A stretch of 64,000 bases of DNA from Streptomyces mangrovisoli (GTDB taxonomy: Bacteria; Actinomycetota; Actinomycetes; Streptomycetales; Streptomycetaceae), in the NCBI RefSeq assembly GCF_000974985.2, contig NZ_LAVA02000019.1, forward strand, positions 62,001-126,000, in the 5' to 3' direction. Shown one piece after another: positions 59,762-64,000 of the stretch (position 1 is the stretch's first letter; each line of letters opens with the position of its first letter). The notes below the pieces were generated by a model, which was not told the DNA's origin, ran no database searches, and saw only the letters and a program-made list of their open reading frames with translations. Made by a program: the position numbers and the translations under genes.

Positions 59762-62700
59762 TCAGTACACGTCGCGCACGTACCGCTTGTCCGCGGTGAG
59801 CTGTTTGACGTAGGCCGCCGCCTCGGCGTCGTCGAGTCCGCCGTGGACGGTGGCGATCTCACGCAGCGCCAGGTCGACGTCCTTGGCCATCCGGGAGGCG
59901 TCGCCGCAGACGTAGAAGTGGGCGCCGTCGAGCAGCCACGACCACAGCAGGGGCCCGTGCTCGCGCATCCGGTCCTGCACGTAGACCTTGGCGCGCTGGT
60001 CGCGGGAGAACGCGGTGTCCAGGCGGGTCAGCGTGCCGTCGGCGAGGAAGGCGGTCAGCTCGTCCTCGTAGTAGAAGTCGGTGGCCCGGTGCTGTTCGCC
60101 GAAGAAGAGCCAGTTCGGGCCGTGGTGGCCGCGGGCCCGGCGCTCCTCCAGGAAGCCGACGAACGGCGCCACCCCGGTGCCGGGACCGATCATCACCGCC
60201 GGTGCCGCGGCGTGCGCGGGCGGGCGGAAGTGCGGCGCCCGCTGGACGCGGACCGGCACCTCGGTACCGGGCTCGGCGTCCGCGAGGAACGGGGAGCACA
60301 CGCCCTGGCGGGGGCGGCCGCGCAGGTTCTCGTAGCGCACGACGGAGACGGTCAGGGAGACCTGGTGCGGGTCGGTCAGCGGGCTGGAGGAGATGGAGTA
60401 CAGGCGCGGCTGGAGCCGGCCCAGCACCTCGGCCCACTCCTGCTCGGCGGCCCGGACGCCCAACTCGGCCACGACGTCGACGGCTTGGCGGCCCCAGGTC
60501 CAGCGGGCCAGTTCGCCCTTGTTGTCCGGCCGCAGCAGCTTGCGCAGTTCGCGCGGGTCGCGGATGCGCTCGGTGGCGAAGCGCAGCAGAGCGGGCGTGA
60601 CGCGGGTGATGTCCAGGTGCCGCGACAGCGCCTCGGAGAAGGCGGCCTCCAGGCCCGTGGCGCCGATCCGCACGGGCGCGTCCGCGTCGAGTCCGGTGAC
60701 GGCGAGCCACTCGGTCACCAGGTCCGGCCGGTTGACCGGCTGCACGGCGAGGGCGTCCCCGGCCTCGTAGAGCAGGGGTGTGCCGCTGTCGCGGGTGTCG
60801 AAGGTGAAGCGCCTGACTTCCTTGCCCGCGCCGGGCAGGCTGAGCAGGCGGTTGCCGGTGAGCCGGGCGGTCACCGTGGCGGGGCGGCTCGGGGGCGGAG
60901 GCGGGGGCGCCGCGGGGGTACGTGCCGGAGCGGAAGCCGGCGCGGGAGCGTGCTCGGCAGCGGGCGGTGGCGGCCGCTCGTCGGTGCGCAGCGCGGTCAC
61001 CACCTGGTCGAGCCAGGCGGCGGCGTCGGGTTCGTAGTCCGGTTCGCAGTCGGTGCGCGGGGCCAGCCGCACGGCCGCCAGCTCCTCCAGCCGCCGGTCG
61101 AGTCGTCGCCCGTGGCCGCAGAAGTCGTCGTAGGCGGAGTCGCCGAAGGCCAGGACGGCGTAGCGCCTGCCCTCCAGGCGTGGGGCGGCGGGCGAGTTGA
61201 GGGCGTCCCAGAACCCGGCGCCGTTGTCCGGTGCGTCGCCGTCGCCGAAGGTGCTGGTGATCAGCAGCAGGTCGGCGTCCGAGGGCAGGGCGGTGGGGTC
61301 GGTCTCCGCCATCGGCAGCAGTGCCGCCGTATGCCCGTCGTCGGTCAGCCGGCGCGCGGCCGAGGCGGCGAACTCCTCGGCGTTGCCGGTCTGGGAGGCC
61401 CAGAGCACGACCACCTGGCGGTGCGGTGCGGCCCCGGGAGCGGCGAGCGGCCGCCCGGCGCCGTCGGCCGCGGACCGCGTGGACGTCGGGGCCGCGGCGG
61501 ACCGGGAGTACATCCCGGCCAGCAACCCGTTGACCCACAGGGCGTGTTCGGGGCTGAACGGCGCGTCCGGGGGCAGCACCGGAACGCCCGGCGCGCCGGA
61601 GGGGATGCCCGCGAGGAACCCGGTCAGATAGCGGCGCTCGTGCTCGGCGAGGACGGGCACCGGGGCGGGTTCCAGACCGGCGGGCAGGACGGGCGCAACG
61701 GCCGGCAGCGCCCCGCTCCCGGCCGGCGCGAAAGACACGGCGGGCGCGGCTGGTGCGGCAGACGCGACGGACACGGCGGTCGCGACGGACGCCGGTCCCG
61801 GGGCGGTGATCGGCGAGCCGGGCACCGTGGCCCCCGCACCCGTCGCCGTCGGGGTCTGCAGCGACACCGGTGTGGCCACCTTCGTCAGCGACACCGCGCA
61901 GACCTTGAACTCGGGCTGGAACGACAGCGGATCGACCGCGTCGCTGGTCACCGCATTGACGCTCAGATACTCGCCGAACAGGTCGTTCCAGTGGAACGGC
62001 GCGAAGCAACAGCCCTGCCGCACCCGGTCGGTGACGACGGCGGGCAGCACGGCCCGGCCGCGGCGCGAGGCGACCTCGACCGAGTCGCCGTCCACCAGGC
62101 CGAGTTCGGCCGCGTCCCGCGGATGCACCTCCACGAAGGGGCCGGGGTTGAGCCGGTTGAGCTTGGCCACCTTGGCCGTCTTGGTCAGCGTGTGCCACTG
62201 GTGTTGCAGGCGGCCCGTGTTGAGGACGAAGGGGTAGTCGTCGTCGGGCAGTTCCGCCGCCGGCATGTGCGGGCGGGCGTGGAAGACCGCGCGGCCGCTG
62301 CCGGTGGGGAAGCGCGGGGTGCCGTCCTCCTGGAGGTAGCGGATCGGGTTGCGGTCGGGCCCCTCGGCGGTCGCGGCCGGCCACTGCACCGGGGTGGCGC
62401 GCAGCCGGTCGTACGTCACTCCGCGCAGGTCCCAGCCGGTGACCGGGTTGTAGGCCCGCTTGATCTCCTCGAAGACCTCTTCGGCGCTGTCGTACGTGAA
62501 CGCCTCCTCGTAGCCCATGCCCCGTGCCACGGCGGCGATCAGCCGCCAGTCCGCCGTGGCCTCGCCGGGCGGGTCGACGGCGGGCCGGGCGAGGGTGAGG
62601 TTGCGCTCGCTGTTGACGAGCACGCCCTCGGTCTCGGTCCACAGCGCGCCGGGCAGGACGACGTCGGCGTAGGCGTTGGTCTCGGTCTCGGCGAACACGT

Positions 62701-64000
62701 CCTGGGTGACGACGAATTCGGCGGCTTCCAGGCCCTCGATGACGGTCTTGCGGTTGGCGACGGAGGCGACCGGGTTGGTGCAGATGATCCAGCAGGCCTT
62801 GATCTCCCCGTCGGCCATCTTGTCGAACATCTCGACCGTGCCCCTGCCGACCCCGTCGGCGCGCAGGGTGCCGGGGGACAGCTCCCACAGCTCCTCGACG
62901 AAGGCCCGGTCGGCGTCGGCGAGGACCGAGCGCTGGCCGGGCAGTCCCGGACCCATGTAGCCCATCTCCCGGCCGCCCATGGCGTTGGGCTGGCCGGTCA
63001 GCGAGAACGGGCCGCTGCCGGGACGGCAGATCGCGCCGGTCGCGAGATGCAGGTTGACCAGGGCGTTGGTGTTCCAGGTGCCGTGCGTGGACTGGTTCAG
63101 GCCCATCGTCCAGCAGCTCATCCACTCCCCCGCCGTGCCGATCAGCCGCGCGGCCTCGCGGACGTCGTCCTCGGAAAGGCCGGTCAGCGCGGCGACGGCG
63201 GCGGGCGGGTAGTCGGCGAGGAGGGCCGGCATGTCCTCCCAGCCCTCGGTGTGCGCGGCGATGAACTCCTCGTCGATGTGGCCGTCGGCGTGCAGCAGGT
63301 GCAACAGGCCGTTGAGCAGGGCGAGATCGGTGCCCGGCGCGATCTGGAGGAACAGGTCCGCCTTGTCGGCGGTGGCGGTGCGCCGCGGGTCCACGACGAT
63401 CAGCTTGGCGCCCGCCGACTTCACCCGGTCCATCATCCGCAGGAAGAGAATGGGATGGCAGTCGGCCATGTTGGAGCCGATGACGAGGAAGACGTCGGCC
63501 TTCTCGAAGTCCTGGTACGAGCCGGGCGGCCCGTCCGCGCCCAGCGACAGTTTGTAGCCGGTGCCCGCGCTCGCCATGCACAGCCGGGAGTTGGACTCGA
63601 TCTGGTTGGTCCGGATGTAGCCCTTGACCAGCTTGTTGGCGAGGTACTGGGCCTCCAGGCCCATCTGGCCCGACACGTAGAGGGCGACCGCGTCGGGCCC
63701 GTGCTCGTCGACGACGGCGCGCAGCCGGCGCGCGGTCTCGGCGACGGCGTCCGCGACCGGGGCGGGGCGGGGTTCCTCGGTGCGGTCCGCACGGACCAGT
63801 GCGGTGGTGAGCCGGCCCGGCGCGGCGAGCATGTCGGCGGTGGTGGCTCCCTTGGTGCACAGCCGGCCGTGGTTGGCGGGGTGCCGCTTGTCCCCGGCCG
63901 CCTTGAGGACCGTGCGGCGCCCGTCCGGTCCGGGACCGATGTCGAGGACCATGCCGCAGCCGACCCCGCAGTACGAGCAGACCGTGCGCACCTGTGTCGT
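59762..64000 (-). CDS. fused assimilatory nitrate reductase/sulfite-reductase-type flavoprotein, 5' end at window edge
   Basis: About 1409 aa visible. N-terminal molybdopterin oxidoreductase: the 4Fe-4S cysteines C5, C8, C12 and C45 (CSYCGVGCG, then GRLCTKGAT), the Mo-ligand Cys in [15 protein letters not shown], and the MopB C-terminal domain to about residue 690. A Pro/Ala/Val-rich linker follows, then flavodoxin ([16 protein letters not shown]), FAD and NADPH modules ([28 protein letters not shown]). It is a single-chain NADPH-nitrate reductase. The frame is open to the edge ([11 protein letters not shown]), so the true start is probably a few residues outside. Confidence 0.9.
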   Translation of the reverse strand, partial: TTQVRTVCSYCGVGCGMVLDIGPGPDGRRTVLKAAGDKRHPANHGRLCTKGATTADMLAAPGRLTTALVRADRTEEPRPAPVADAVAETARRLRAVVDEHGPDAVALYVSGQMGLEAQYLANKLVKGYIRTNQIESNSRLCMASAGTGYKLSLGADGPPGSYQDFEKADVFLVIGSNMADCHPILFLRMMDRVKSAGAKLIVVDPRRTATADKADLFLQIAPGTDLALLNGLLHLLHADGHIDEEFIAAHTEGWEDMPALLADYPPAAVAALTGLSEDDVREAARLIGTAGEWMSCWTMGLNQSTHGTWNTNALVNLHLATGAICRPGSGPFSLTGQPNAMGGREMGYMGPGLPGQRSVLADADRAFVEELWELSPGTLRADGVGRGTVEMFDKMADGEIKACWIICTNPVASVANRKTVIEGLEAAEFVVTQDVFAETETNAYADVVLPGALWTETEGVLVNSERNLTLARPAVDPPGEATADWRLIAAVARGMGYEEAFTYDSAEEVFEEIKRAYNPVTGWDLRGVTYDRLRATPVQWPAATAEGPDRNPIRYLQEDGTPRFPTGSGRAVFHARPHMPAAELPDDDYPFVLNTGRLQHQWHTLTKTAKVAKLNRLNPGPFVEVHPRDAAELGLVDGDSVEVASRRGRAVLPAVVTDRVRQGCCFAPFHWNDLFGEYLSVNAVTSDAVDPLSFQPEFKVCAVSLTKVATPVSLQTPTATGAGATVPGSPITAPGPASVATAVSVASAAPAAPAVSFAPAGSGALPAVAPVLPAGLEPAPVPVLAEHERRYLTGFLAGIPSGAPGVPVLPPDAPFSPEHALWVNGLLAGMYSRSAAAPTSTRSAADGAGRPLAAPGAAPHRQVVVLWASQTGNAEEFAASAARRLTDDGHTAALLPMAETDPTALPSDADLLLITSTFGDGDAPDNGAGFWDALNSPAAPRLEGRRYAVLAFGDSAYDDFCGHGRRLDRRLEELAAVRLAPRTDCEPDYEPDAAAWLDQVVTALRTDERPPPPAAEHAPAPASAPARTPAAPPPPPPSRPATVTARLTGNRLLSLPGAGKEVRRFTFDTRDSGTPLLYEAGDALAVQPVNRPDLVTEWLAVTGLDADAPVRIGATGLEAAFSEALSRHLDITRVTPALLRFATERIRDPRELRKLLRPDNKGELARWTWGRQAVDVVAELGVRAAEQEWAEVLGRLQPRLYSISSSPLTDPHQVSLTVSVVRYENLRGRPRQGVCSPFLADAEPGTEVPVRVQRAPHFRPPAHAAAPAVMIGPGTGVAPFVGFLEERRARGHHGPNWLFFGEQHRATDFYYEDELTAFLADGTLTRLDTAFSRDQRAKVYVQDRMREHGPLLWSWLLDGAHFYVCGDASRMAKDVDLALREIATVHGGLDDAEAAAYVKQLTADKRYVRDVY

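Noticed and set aside
59859..63860. 1333-aa leftward ORF
   Set aside because: Same-strand alternative frame of the nitrate reductase fusion; lacks conserved motifs.

Overview
The window is very GC-rich, with strong third-position G/C bias, frequent GTG starts, leaderless-looking starts and many 1-8 bp coupled gene overlaps. Its gene families (AfsA, LexA, partner-switching STAS/PP2C proteins, DUF1996, three-helix bundle and small hydrophobic stress proteins) point to a Streptomyces chromosome. I see no rRNA, tRNA, CRISPR array, insertion sequence or phage gene. Most of the window looks like chromosomal arm or accessory-core sequence rich in regulators, transporters and secreted enzymes.

Layout, left to right. 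0-5.4 kb: a truncated GT4 glycosyltransferase, a GT-C-like membrane protein (with a possible coupled 45-aa ORF), an MFS exporter and an APC permease. 5.4-14.2 kb: small DUF5133-like protein, PhoU, a divergent fosmidomycin-type MFS/AraC pair, small conserved proteins, an alpha/beta hydrolase, VanZ and a two-component system. 14.4-19.3 kb: a leftward C1 operon (LigM-like O-demethylase, MetF, PurU, FolD, perhaps a VOC protein) preceded by three copies of one ATCGAT-centred palindrome. 19.4-25.4 kb: a TrkA-N protein, a LacI regulator, and a divergent cytochrome P450/AfsA pair whose intergenic region carries an excellent ARE site and a second ARE-like site, which suggests a butenolide or gamma-butyrolactone signal locus without an adjacent receptor. 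26-30.6 kb: PRC-barrel stress gene, YbaK, a GNAT/XRE pair with overlapping divergent start codons, MFS exporter, and a LexA paralogue. 30.9-36.9 kb: a beta-glucan module (GH64, clan-A glycosidase, DUF1996 protein and LacI repressor) marked by three AGAGCGCTCT palindromes. 37-39.3 kb: repeat- and hairpin-rich spacers around a phosphoribosyltransferase and a dienelactone-hydrolase-like protein. 39.3-41.2 kb: TetR and a TetX-like FAD monooxygenase with three operators at exact 28-bp intervals. 41.3-43.5 kb: DUF4097, a ribbon-helix-helix regulator and a GNAT.

43.7-58.6 kb is dominated by stress signalling. It holds a 1388-aa fusion of histidine kinase, receiver, PP2C phosphatase and anti-sigma-type kinase with its STAS partner, then Dps, small membrane proteins, MpaB-like oxygenase, transglutaminase-like protein, DUF3887 regulator, DHA2 exporter, YihY and another STAS. 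It ends with a tightly coupled operon encoding a PAS-GAF-PP2C phosphatase, a B12-binding protein with the CarH-type Wx9EH and ExH motifs, and a STAS protein. I consider this candidate light- or B12-gated partner-switching module the most interesting system here. The window ends with an amidohydrolase and a fused assimilatory nitrate reductase/flavoprotein reductase whose start lies at or beyond the right edge.

All functions are assigned by reading motifs and by remembered family resemblance. No database search or structure prediction was run.
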